Positions 43,803-55,097 of a stretch of DNA of 64,000 bases are shown one piece after another. The notes under the pieces were generated by a model. The model was not told the DNA's origin and did no database searches. It worked only from the letters and a program-made list of their open reading frames with translations. This stretch comes from Pyrenochaeta sp. MPI-SDFR-AT-0127 (Eukaryota; Ascomycota; Dothideomycetes; Pleosporales; Cucurbitariaceae). The DNA is taken from the NCBI GenBank assembly GCA_020747015.1, contig JAGTJM010000002.1:434001-498000 (forward strand). The letters are read 5' to 3'. Each line of letters opens with the position of its first letter. The first letter of the stretch is position 1. A program made the translations under genes and the position numbers.

Positions 43803-46344
43803 ACAACAACAACAGCAGCAGCAGCAGCAGCAGCAACAGCAACAGAACCCCCAGCTTCAGTTCCAGCAATTCATCAAGAACGTCGGTGCACTTATGGCGC
43901 AGCATCGTCGACCCTTCAATCCCCAGCCGCAATGCGCTGGTCGCGTCATTAACCTTCAGAACCTATATGCAGTAGTCATGCGGTTCAAGGGCTATCGATA
44001 TGTCACTCAGTCGCAGGCATGGCCGCGGATTGCACAGATGATGAACATCAATCCGCAACAGTTTCCCTCCGCTCCTGAAGAATTGCGCCACATTTACGAA
44101 ACAAATCTGGGCATCTATGAGAATGCATTTATGCAAAGACAGCAGCAGATGAAAGGCGTCCCCCAGCAGGGCCAGATGGGACAGGCCGGACAAATGGGGC
44201 AAATGGGACAAATGGGCCAGATGGGACAGATGGGGCAGATGGGGCAGATGGGATCTATGGGTCAGCAGATGTCTCCCTCAAGACCAACTATGCCAGGACA
44301 GCAAAACAATGTATCTGCACAGCAGGAATACCTCCAGCAACTCCAACGGTCTCAGGAGGCCATGAAGCAGCAGCAGCAGCAGCAGCAACAGCAACAGCAA
44401 CAACAGCAACAGCAACAGCAACAACAGCAGCAGCAACAACAACAACAGCAGCAGCAGCAGCAGCAGCAGCGACAATCTGTTCCACCAGTGCCACAGCAAC
44501 AACAACCACCCCCACCACAACAATTCGATCCCTCTACCCAGCCACAACACTCAACACCATTACAAAGCAATGCACCTCTCCCAATTGTTAATGGTACTAC
44601 ACCTCAACCGGACGGAGCAGCTCGAAAAAGTATGAGTCGACCACTGGAGGGAACACCTACCCAAGGACAGGAACCGAGCCAGGCGCAGCCATCACCAATG
44701 AAGCAAGAAGAGAATGCGGCCACTACCGAGCCAGCTGCAGCCGCGTTGGAAGAACCTGAGAAGCGCAAACCAGTAATTGAGCAAGATGATGGCACCAGAG
44801 TTTATCAACCAGCGTATCGAACGCAGGATACGTGGGGCGGTTTAGACTTCGATTCAGACAACTTCAAGAACATGATCGACACCATCACAAATTACAAGCC
44901 AAACGTTCCCTTATTGCCAGAGATGGGTGTTATCGATATCCGAGCACTTACAATGAGCCTTCGATCAGGTCTCCATGCGGAGACCAGACTCGCGCTGGAC
45001 ACCCTAACAAGGATAACGTACGACAACACTGTTCAGTTCAATTTGTCGCATTGCGAAGACCTAACGGATGTCCTGGTGGAGTTTGCGGAAGACCAGCTGG
45101 ATATACTAGGCAATGAGAACCCAGAGGTCACCGACATTCTCGATCTCACACCATATGAAGATGTTCTGCACCATTGCCGCGCGGAAGCTGCAACGTTACA
45201 GGAGTTGCCAGAGGCTGGGACGAAGGCGTATCTTCTTGACCGGACTGCCGATCGATTACTCGCTATAACTACAATCTTCCGAAACTTGTCATTCCTCGAG
45301 GTCAATCATGACTCTCTGGTCAGCGCCGCGGTGCTGAAGTTTCTCGCAAACTTCATACGACTTGTCGGTACCCGTGTATTGCTCTTGCGCTCACACATCA
45401 ACACCTTTGACTTTATGAAGGATGTCATCACCTTCTTCTCCAACACTAGTGCCAAAGTGGTTTTACCCTCCCGCGAAGACGCGTATGCTGTCCTCCATTT
45501 CCTGTGTGCCTTTTCGCCTTGCCCTCGTCCTACCGAACCCGTCAAGTTTACGCCATTCAACCCACAAATTCATCGCTACCTTCCATCCGCTGTGGACAGT
45601 TTAGCGAAGCTGTTGGCGCGTGATGATCCCAATCGAACATACTACAAGCAAATCTTTGTCAATGAAGCGACTTCCACGCCTTCCTATGATCTTCTAACTC
45701 GCTCATTCGCCCTTGCCATCTCCGTTGTACCTGATCGCAACTACATCGAGAATCGCATGTACCAAATGAAAGAGTCCCGGCCTAAAGAAATACGCATGTT
45801 TGAAGCACGTGTTGCTGAGTCCCGGAAAGCATATCTCATGCAGGGTATGCTTGCCGCTGACATTCTCGCTAGCCTAGCTCCTGGACCTGAGAGCGGTATC
45901 TGTCGGTCGTGGCTTGAGTCGGAAGATGGTTGGGCACATAGCTTACTCAAGTTTGCAATGAGTCTTTCAGCGACCGACGCTGCCATTCAACCAGCCCCTC
46001 TACCACCAAATCACCGTGGCCAGAGACCTATGGATCATGATCGGGAAGGTTTCCAGCTCATCGTTCACCGTGCGCTTTCGACGCTCAAACGATTAGGCGA
46101 CAAGTCGAAAGGCGGCGAATCATTAGTGAAGGGTGTTCAACAAACAAATGGACACATCAATCATGACGATGACGAGGAAGATGAGGACGACGACATGGAT
46201 ATTATCGATTTCAACGGCAGCACCTGGAAAGTCAGGGCGGACATCTTACCACGAAAGGAGACGTTGCTTGGCGCTTTATTGACCGCCCAGTTGGATGTCC
46301 GGAGTCTAAATCAATTCTGCAAGATTGGGTATCTGGATGAATAA
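43141..46344 (+). CDS. SWI1: SWI/SNF chromatin-remodelling subunit with ARID domain (Swi1)
   Basis: Single exon, 1067 aa, ATG 43141 (CACCATGG, a strong context). The N-terminus is Gln/Met/Pro-rich, with two pure glutamine runs of 29 and 34 residues and a GQM repeat, all encoded by mixed CAG/CAA. Between them (about residues 241-340) is an ARID: FIKNVGALMAQHRRPF, NLQNLYAVVMRFKGY and AWPRIAQMMNINPQ. The C-terminal half matches the Swi1/BAF250-type region (HADDGT-like start at EQDDGTRVYQPAY, TWGGLDFDSDNF, IDIRALTMSLRSG) and ends with an acidic DDDEEDEDDDMDI stretch. Swi1 recruits SWI/SNF to promoters through activators; in yeast it can form a prion through its Gln/Asn-rich end. Convergent with TAF1. 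Confidence 0.92.
43759..43845 (+). repeat. CAG/CAA polyglutamine tract 1 of SWI1
   Basis: 29 consecutive Gln codons, a mixture of CAG and CAA, upstream of the ARID. CAA interruptions usually limit slippage. Confidence 0.95.
44170..44250 (+). repeat. Nine-unit GQM minisatellite in SWI1
   Basis: Nine tandem 9 bp units encoding GQM (one unit GQA), with third-position changes between units. It lies just downstream of the ARID and before the second glutamine run. Confidence 0.9.
44368..44469 (+). repeat. CAG/CAA polyglutamine tract 2 of SWI1
   Basis: 34 consecutive Gln codons mixing CAG and CAA, followed by RQS and a PPVPQQQQPPPPQQ region. Confidence 0.95.
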
Positions 46345-47340
46345 AGTAGTGGTTGGAATTGGTTTGGCGTAGGTGGGGGTTCTGGAATATGGCGTGTGTG
46401 TATAGCGCAGAAGACTTTGGATTGACGGCGTCATTGCATTTTTACAACGGTGCCGTACAAGACCATTATTCATTGAATTGAATTGGGTTGGTTTGGGAGC
46501 AGGCGAGCGGTAGCGGTATGGCACGGGATGCTTTACTTCATACTTGTAACTCTTATATGATTAGAACCAGTTACCATATTGGATTATCACATATGTTTCT
46601 ACCTCGATTGACAGCATTTATTGAATTTACAATCACTCAATCTTCTTATTATCTCACCCTCACTTGACAGTCAGCGCAAGTCATTGCAGAGCAGAGCAGA
46701 GTTACAAGTATAATCGTCCGATACAGCACCTTAGGATTACAGACAGTGGAGATAGTGCTACATTCTAAGTAGAGAAGTCGTGATATGTGCAGCCGAAGCT
46801 CGAAATGTATCCTGTTGTGCGTCATAGACCTGATAAGATTCATGTCTCCATATTGCCATATTGGCCCACCACAGAGAGAGCATTGCACACCAAATTTGTA
46901 TTCACGGCAACCATGTCAAATAATAAAAGGAAGAATAGCAATGCGAACCAAATGATTGCCAGGATGAAATGGCAGAGTTTAGTGTTGATGTCTTGATTAT
47001 AGTCAAGCCCAACGTCCCTACATTCGACAATGCAAAGCAGTAGACGTAACTGAAAAGAATGTAAACTCCAACCCAAATGTGATCTGGCAAACTAATTCTG
47101 TGCCGATCCCCAAAGATCATGCTCGCGATGATCGAGTACCACCAACGCCTTGCTATGCTTGACATGAAACCACATGACCAACCTTCTTTAGTGTACAGTA
47201 ATCCCGAATAATACAAATTTTGAAAATGAAAAAGTTTTCCTCTACATTAATTTGATTTGACTGGTGCTTTCCATTCCCTTTTGGACCATGTTCTGTATAG
47301 CCTCTTAAGGTGCCCTTCAGCTTGAATGTCTGGAGGACGC
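46345..47340. other. Convergent spacer between SWI1 and TAF1
   Basis: About 1 kb of AT-rich DNA with no supported gene; it holds both 3' UTRs. Confidence 0.5.
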
Positions 47341-50300
47341 CTACATGGGCGATCCAGCAAACGATGGTGTAGGAGCGGCTGTAGTGACAGGTGATGCAGC
47401 GCTTGCATCCCTGAACGTGTCGCTCTGCTTCTTTTGGCCATTGAGCAGTGGGCAAAGTCTGAGTAGTTTTCGTTAGCAATTGTACAAAACCAGGGGGAGG
47501 CAGACAAGAAGATACAAAGATACCGACAATCAGTCGATGGTGGTAAGAAGAGTGAAAGAAACTGATTTGCCAACGCACTTTTTGTTCGTTTTGATATGAC
47601 CAACTTCGCCACAATTCGCACACTTTCTGGGCGTCGCACCACCCTTTCCGGGGCCGCCAGTAACACCGCTCGCGCCTCCCTCTCCAGTCTGACTCTTGTG
47701 GATACCCTTGGCCTTCTCACGACCCTCACGGCGCTCAATATTCCTCGCGAGTCGCGCATATTCGGCTCGGAGTTTCTGCATCTGCGCGTTGTCGTACTCT
47801 TTATCTCCGGTCGGTTTTATCGCGTCAATGCTCATATTCAACAAGCGCTCTTGTTTCTTGTGCTTGAGATAGAGTTTGATGACTTCTGGATCAGTAATGA
47901 TTTCGACCACTTCTTCATACTCATCGTATTTATTCTTAATCGTTCGTGTAATTTTCAGTTTCTTGCCTCCAGTCTCCGCACCGCTATTGCGGGAGAACTG
48001 GGACATAGTGTCGTCGTCGCCACGGATGAGGGCTGGGGTACCGACTTCTGAACGTGGACGTGCTAGATTGCGTTGTGCGGAGGAGTCGACATCGTCTTCG
48101 ATATCCGAGGGTGGATTTGTGGCGGAGAGAGATTCCTTTTGCTTGTTCCAGATGCGCTTGATCGCGTTCTCATACATTACCTGCTGTCGCTGGACGTTGT
48201 AGCTGTGGCCGCCGAGCTCTTTCAACTTTTTGGCATCAACACGATCTGCAGCGCTTTCTCCAACATCTCTAAACCCACCCTTCATCGAGACCTTGATAAA
48301 GCTGAAGCCCAAGCCTTGGCCGGTGGGATCGCCATCACCGTGCAACTCCAACATAGCTTTGCCAGCACAAGCATTCAAAAAGTTCTTGGTCGTGTTCCAG
48401 GGCGCCAGCTTGACGTCCGCATTCTCATTGTCTTGCTCATCATCATCATCCCTGAGCTCGTTTGACTTTATACCAGCGTCCTGGAGCTGCTTGTCGCCCG
48501 CATGCATCGAGTCGATAAGACAAACATCCTCCGGCTTTATCCAGGTGCGTAGGATAGGCTCTTCAGGAATGGTCTCGCCTGGCACCGGCTCCCATGTACC
48601 GATGTCCTTCTGATACTTCATGATTTCTCGCATTCGGGAACGGTTCTGGGCAATCTCGGTCCCTGGAAGATGTTGCTTGATCATCTCGTTACTGACCCAT
48701 GGCTGTCTTGCATTTCTCTGTTGACCTCGTCTATATAGACGGAATGCTAGCATTTTCAGGCGTTTCTTTGATGCCTCAGTAACTTTACGAGCATGTGTGC
48801 CGGGAACCTCGACTGAAGGGAATTGTTGGCCAACAGCCATAAGATTCGGAATGTTTCGCATGTAGTACTTGGAGCCATTAACTCCAGTCCAGCTTCTGCT
48901 TACGAGGAAGTCGGTCGATGCGGGTTTATGCTTGAACACAGGCGCGCGATACATAGCATTGTGAAGCGTGAGAACCTGTTGGCCTGGCTCGACTTGGCCG
49001 AACAGCGAGAACGGGCTCTTATCTTGTGGTAAGAGCACCGATGTCTCTCCAATACCATCGTCTGGCTTAGGACGAGCGGTGTCATCATTGTCTTTGCGAC
49101 GGTAGTAATTGAGAATCTTGACGCCCATACCAAAATTAGACAGTGTTGTTGGGTACTCTTCCGAGTACTCAGCAAGAAGAAGATCGGAATTGTCGCCGAT
49201 ATTAAGATCTTCCGCCGTCGCGAAAGCTTCAGAAGGCTTGAGGTTCTTCTTGTGCTTCCTCTTGACCGACTTGAGCATGGAAATGCCTGCTCGCTCACCA
49301 GGCTTGAATGTGATAGACGGACGATGGAATGATCGGAGCTCACGATCCCCGAGAGCGACCTTGTAGAACGGATATTGCAATTTTAACGCGGGCAGACTGT
49401 GCTCAACATTCATATGGCCAATCGTGCTACGAACCTTCTGTTGACTGCTCTCCTTAAGCGCATCATAGGCCTCGTCGTTGGAGATGTTGTAGCGCTTGAA
49501 CATTGGATTGGCAAGACTACCGCGGTTGTCACGCTTGAGGCCGAGGCCAAGACCGAGTGTCCGTGGCTTCTGCGGCTCTGCGCTTGGTTGTTGAATGTCG
49601 AGGAGGAGGTGTGGATCGTTCATGTCTAGAAGGATCTTCTTTGCCAATCTAGCGGTTTCAAGCTCGGGGTCATCCCATGTTGGCAGATCCATATGATCAT
49701 AGATGGAGAAGTGCATAGGCTGCTCGTGGCTTCCTAGCTTTCGTTTCTTATTGGGGGACAAAAGCTCCATGTCTTTGTCTGGCATGCTGTCTGGCGGCGT
49801 CCGCATCTGCTCGGCATCTGACATAGTAACGTCACTTGTGATGTCTGGAACATCCCAGTCCTCACAGGCAATCATCAGGTCGTTCCACGAGACGTTACCA
49901 ATCTTTTCGTGCTCGTCAAAGGTGTCAATATTTTCCAGATCCATTTGTTCATCATTCTGGCGGACTTCTTCAGCAGCGGTGGTGATGTAAATCAAGCCTC
50001 CTTGCTCTTCTTCCTGCTGTCGTCCTGTCTTTGTAGTAGCTATCGTCGGAGGCAATCGAAAGCTCTTCTCCTGATCTGTTGCAATGTCCAAGCTGAGTTT
50101 GGTGAAGACCATGGGTTTGGGTGCTTTCAAGGGGACTTTAGGAATATAGTAGGCACGTTTGCGCGGGACTAAGCTGAAGAAGCGTGGTGGCTTGTCTGGC
50201 TCAAAGTTGGGCCAGATTTTCTCGAAGTCTTCTCTCGACGTTTTAGGAGGAGGCGGCGCTTGGTCGTCCTTTCCACGACGTGCTTGCTCAAACAGCGCCA

Positions 50301-50850
50301 TCTGCTCGCGAAGTTCCGGATCCTCCTCCTCTTCCTCGGCCTGGGACGCACCGTATGCGACGTTTCGGAACGACGGTTGGCCCTTGCCGTCGCCCGCGTT
50401 GTTGCTTCCATCGTGGCCCAATCCTTCAACGGACTTTAGCGGGTTGTCCTCGTGGGTAGAGTGTCCCTGCACAGGGCTGGTAAGATTGAGATCATTGTCG
50501 CCAAAGAGGTCGTTGTCGCCAAAGAGATCCTCATCCATATCAATATCCACATTGTCCAGCCCGTTACCAGAATCCTGTAGCGTGGTACCGCTAAAATTTT
50601 GGGTACCTGTGTCATCACCCTCGTCTGAGCCAAATTCCTCGTCTGGCAAATCATCATCGCCGATGTCTTCGAAGTCGATCGCATCGTCCGCTTTTTCACC
50701 CAGGTCGAGCGGGCGGTTGTTGATTGAATCGAGGAAGTTCTCTCCCTCTGCAGCGCCTGCTTGCGCTTCCGCGATCAAAGCATTAAAGTCAAGGTCGTCA
50801 GGTGCATCGCCGTCGTTCGCCGTCGCGGGGGGGTTGCCGTCGCCGTCCAT
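47341..50850 (-). CDS. TAF1: TFIID subunit 1 (TAF1)
   Basis: Two exons on the minus strand: 50850-47579 and 47458-47341; 1129 aa. The 120 nt intron has donor GTGCGT and acceptor TCAG and restores the zinc-knuckle CANCGEVGHIKTNKK-LC followed by PLLNG, a sign of correct splicing. TAF1 is the TFIID scaffold; it contacts TBP and core promoters. The N-terminus is very acidic, with DLDFNALIAEAQAG resembling the TBP-binding segment and a tandem DNDLFGDNDLF. The large central region is the DUF3591/TAF1 core, with CLIDSMHAGDKQLQDAGI, KLAPWNTTKNF and GDGDPTGQGLGFSF. There is no bromodomain, as in other fungal TAF1s. I chose ATG 50850 for its GACCATGG context; ATG 50865 would add five residues. Confidence 0.94.
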
Positions 50851-52499
50851 GGTCGCGTGTAGCATCAAACAGACCGAGCAGGCAGAGACGTAATTATTGC
50901 GCGGAATTTCTTTGGCGCGCGCAGGTAAAGGACGATGGGCGGGCTACCTATCGTCGGACAATGAAGGCGCGCCGCAAGGCGATTGAGTCTTCGAGGGGTG
51001 AACGTGCCGGCATTCACGCTACGACCTTGACTGAAGATGCCCAGAAGACCATCTACAGTAAGGGCAGTCTCGGAGAGGTGTTTGCGAGCGTATTCGGCGC
51101 GGGATCGGGGGAGTTCGGGTTGTTGCTGTCGATATAGCCCGCAGGCACTTTGTCGTGTAAAGGTCGTGGACAATGTCGCAGCCTCCAAGCCGCGGAGGAG
51201 GCCCGTGCACGCATCACGTAAATCCTCCGGCCAATAAGATGCGTTCATTCTCCAAATTGGAGAGCCTTTCGTGGACGTCGCTATATTGAACGCGCTGGAA
51301 AGCCATGATTCACAATTATGCTTTATTCCACCACATTGAGGCTTCTCTATGCAAAGCTCCATTCTCTGATTCAGATGCTTTGCATTGGCATAGCTAAGTC
51401 TCGTTTAGACAAATGGTATCTTGGTTGACACGAGATATAGAGACAATGTCTGTCTACTAATCGCCCCGGGCTAAGATTTGGCTCTGTCAGCGATGTTTGG
51501 AATCAATATGCTCCACTCACATTTTACAAGGTCTTGTGCAAAGCCCATAGAGCCTATATTTCCCGTAATAGATTGTCTTGAAGAGTTCTGCTGTATACCT
51601 ACGTTAATGTCTTGTAGACATGGCATACGAGGTCTAATATCCTTACATGTTAAGGCTGTGATTATCGAAGCCGATGCTTTGAAAGAGCAATCAGCGCTCA
51701 ACAGAACAGTTCTCCTCAAGTAGCTTCAATAAATATCGAAAATCATGATCTCAATTGGTTGTCTCTACATGATAATGCAAGCCCAGATAGGTTACTAGCC
51801 TCGAAACGTGGTCTCTGATATCCAACACATTTTGAAACGAAGACACACCCTGCACTGAAATCGCGCCCAAAAGAATCGTGGCTGGAATTTCTAGATTACA
51901 GTCGACGAAGACTGGCTCATATTGAGTGCTGGCGCTACTCATATGCACTTGTAAAAGCTGCCCACCCCTTATCACAACTAACAAAAGCGATTTACTTAGC
52001 CAGTAAGAAGTTGAAATTCAATTTCGAATAAACCACTCTTGTACGCTAAATGTTTTCCGCAAAAGCAACTACCTCAACAGTGTTTCCAGGGCATAGAGCT
52101 CCTTATCAGTCCATCTTCAAGAGATGCTAGGCCCTGAAGAAATGGTGGCAGCAAGCCCAGTGCTTATCGTGCACTTGATCCAACAGGTACAATTCTGTTT
52201 CAAAACCACGCCAAGTCACTGATAGAATATTCGCTGTTCTCACGGAAAAGATCCAAGGGTTGTGTTGAGATATTGATGTATTCATGATTCATCCCATTAT
52301 TTTCGTCTTTTTGATAGTTCGTTTTATATACAGGTATACTTCGTTTCGCGACTTCTAAGATGCAAATGAAACAATGTAATGCAAGGTACAGAACGAGGAA
52401 GACTCAAACCACTATATATACAGATTACAGACCAACTTGTCCCAAGCTCTCCTGACATTATTGGTCATTATGTGGACCTATTCCAACCATCGCGGACAT
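50851..52499. other. Intergenic region upstream of TAF1 and downstream of the wall-protein gene
   Basis: About 1.65 kb. The first 300 bp are the TAF1 promoter. From 51350 on it is AT-rich with short minus- and plus-strand frames and no domain. No supported gene. Confidence 0.5.
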
Positions 52500-53087
52500 T
52501 TACGACGCAGTGTAGGAGCAAGTGACCGGGTTGGACTCCTTCAGAGCCCTGGCAACGAAGCCAACACAGCCCTGGTTGCCACCGGGGTTCTCAGCTCCGC
52601 TGAGCCAGACAGAGTATCCACCGGATAGCGCACCGGGGCAAGCAACGAAACCAAGGTTTGGGCCATTGCCGCCGTTGAAGACCAAGTTGCTGTTCTCGTC
52701 AATGGCGAAGGTAACACGCTCGCTATTGCGAGAAGGGGACTGAACGCCAGTGGTATATTGGATAACACCCTGTCCCATACCGGATCGGTCTACGAAGATC
52801 TGCTGAGGCGGGTTGTCGGTGTTTAGGAAGAGCGCACCAGAGCTCAGACGGAAAGAGGCATAGTTGACATCTTCGCTGCAGGAAGCATTCTGCTTTGGGG
52901 TGTTGACGAGAAGACCGTTGTTAGCCGCTTGTACGCTGCCGTACTGGATGTCAGAGCCGGAGCGGATGGTCATGACGCGGAAGACGTCGCCATCGTTGAT
53001 CTTTGTGTTGTCGGGGTTGGTACCGCAGGGAGAGGCAGAGACAAGAGCCATAGAGGCGGCGGCAACGGTTGCGACAGTGAACTTCAT
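52500..53087 (-). CDS. Secreted PhiA-like cell-wall protein
   Basis: Single exon, 195 aa, ATG 53087. Residues 1-19 are a signal peptide (MKFTVATVAAASMALVSA). The mature part has FRVMTIRSGSDIQYGSVQAA, two glycine/asparagine-rich central strands, and GFVACPGALSGGYSVWLSG with CVGFVARAL near the end. Five cysteines, of which at least two pairs could form disulphides. The pattern resembles the phialide wall protein PhiA and related IgE-binding fungal wall proteins, which have a beta-sandwich fold. In Aspergillus, PhiA is needed for normal phialides and conidia. In a plant-associated dothideomycete such a protein may be a secreted surface antigen. The leader is rich in A and C with few G, usual for strongly expressed genes. 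Confidence 0.8.
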   Translation of the reverse strand: MKFTVATVAAASMALVSASPCGTNPDNTKINDGDVFRVMTIRSGSDIQYGSVQAANNGLLVNTPKQNASCSEDVNYASFRLSSGALFLNTDNPPQQIFVDRSGMGQGVIQYTTGVQSPSRNSERVTFAIDENSNLVFNGGNGPNLGFVACPGALSGGYSVWLSGAENPGGNQGCVGFVARALKESNPVTCSYTAS

Positions 53088-55097
53088 TTTGGCTGGTGAG
53101 ATTGTTTGATTGTGTAGTTGTGTGAGATTGTTCGTTGTGTTAATTAAACGAGTGAGTGTTAGAGTCGAAGTGTGAGTTGGTTGAGTGATGTGAATGACCT
53201 GAGAAGAGGAGGATTCCAGCTCTTATGTATGTTCAGCCTCATATGCAAACTTACCAGCACTACTCTAATGCTCCCAGCCCGAGTCGGCACAACGAGGCTG
53301 GTGACCCTCGGCGGTGTAACAGTATGAAGTCATCCGGGGCAATACGAAGACTAAACTTCCGTATTCTCCATAATTCAGTCCAAGCTTGATTCGCCGGCTG
53401 TGGCGCGCTCTCCACTGGCAACATAGGAGGGACCGCTTTGCCCCGACCACCCGCGCATGGGTGACCGACGACCGTTTGGAGAGTTGGGCATTGTCAAATC
53501 AAAGCTGGCAGGAGTGACGTTGCAGTTTGCCACGCTGAAGGCCCGATTTGACGATTTCAGCTTGGCGTTTTGGCTGGGGCTGGCTAGCTTTGCTCCCAAA
53601 TAGGATCGGACGGCGCACCCGACGTGTCTCAGTGGTCGCCCGCCTGGATCCGTCGGTGTGACAAGAATAGATCGATAGCTTTGACACTTCTCCAACCACA
53701 TCATGTGGTCGACGAAAACGAGAAAACAATGGTATGGACCACACTTACTGTCATTACTCGTATTCTAAAAGCTACATGCCTTCGGCGGATGCTTCTGAGC
53801 GAGGCTGATCACCAGCCGATGTAACAGAGCCTCACGGAAGCAGGCTTCGAGTGAGATCGCAATGTCAACAAGGTTGGGCAACGCGATCCCAGTGTCAACA
53901 AAGGGAACAACTTTGTTCCTGATCTCGAAGTGGTGGGATGACTTCGGGAGAATAACCGATGACAGCGGGTCATGCATGAACTGCTCGTGCACTCCTCGAA
54001 ATTTCAGGACTCCACATGGATACTGCAAAAAGAACTCAGCAAATATCCATGCTTCTTCGCACAAATAGAGCCGTGATGCTATTTCGACGATTCACGTATC
54101 TGAGCGCCATACTCATGCCGGAGATACACTTCTTACCGAACAAATGCCGCACTTCTCAATCTAATGTGGCCCTACGCTATGATACCGAGGTGGTAGATCT
54201 ACACAAGAAATCCACTAGCTCTACGGCTTTTTTCGGACGGTATACGAGGTTTCGATGACGCCTGGCAAATGGTGCTGTGCCACCTCTCTAACCTCAACTG
54301 CACTGGACAATCCAATATTTCTATAGCGGGGCTATCAGAGGATGGAAGCTTCACGAATGTACCTAAAAGTGCAGATTTGTTGGTGCTCAGGGTCGGCCAT
54401 CAGTCTCTGACAGCAACACATTCCAATAAGACAGTTCAGTAGGAACATTCGAAAGGCAGATGGGTCCGTCGCATTGTGGTTTGAAAGGAAGAAATGGAAA
54501 GGACTTTAGCAGGCTCTGAAGTGACTTGTCGAGGAGTTCGAGATTCTTTTATAGCTTCTTCGATTGGTGTTCCTAACCATTTGCTGGTTCGACGACTGCA
54601 GAGTATGTTTGTCAAGATGCTCACTGTCAGACTCTTACGGACAGAGTCTGTCAACCACGCCTCCCTCGTACAAGCCCTACCCTGTGGCACCAAAGCACAA
54701 CCAGACGGCATAACTGTAGCGTGTGTTATCGAGGAACTACCGCCGGGGCTAGGGAATATCTACCTGTTGTATTGCCTAAACCCAAGAAACAGCTAGCGAG
54801 TCGAACGAGGGTAGTTTAACAAGCTATTGATATTGACAAATATCTAGCTCGTGTTCGACCCTACTCGACTTCACAGTTCTAGAACGAGCAAATGTGGCTA
54901 CGGATGCACAAAATGTCATAATTCATTCTCAATGCGAAGATGTAACGCAAAGTAGTAGAACCACCAAGCTGTAAACGCTACAATTGAAACACAACACCAG
55001 GCCATGCATAGTAATACTCCAATCGTAAATGCCCAGAACGCCTCACCGTAACCACAGTCTACATGGTGTTTCAATTGGCTCATTGGTACTGCTGTTT
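53088..55097. other. Intergenic region between wall-protein promoter and pericentrin 3' end
   Basis: About 2 kb. The first 200 bp are the promoter and CA-rich leader of the PhiA-like gene. Short frames (53765-54064, 54494-54796) show no domain or plausible splice partner. Nothing else seen. Confidence 0.5.

Noticed and set aside
43642..43932. Minus-strand frame with a poly-leucine run
   Set aside because: It is the antisense reading of the CAG/CAA tract in SWI1.
54494..54796. 100-codon plus-strand frame from an ATG
   Set aside because: No domain, no conserved pattern and no promoter signal; could be chance.
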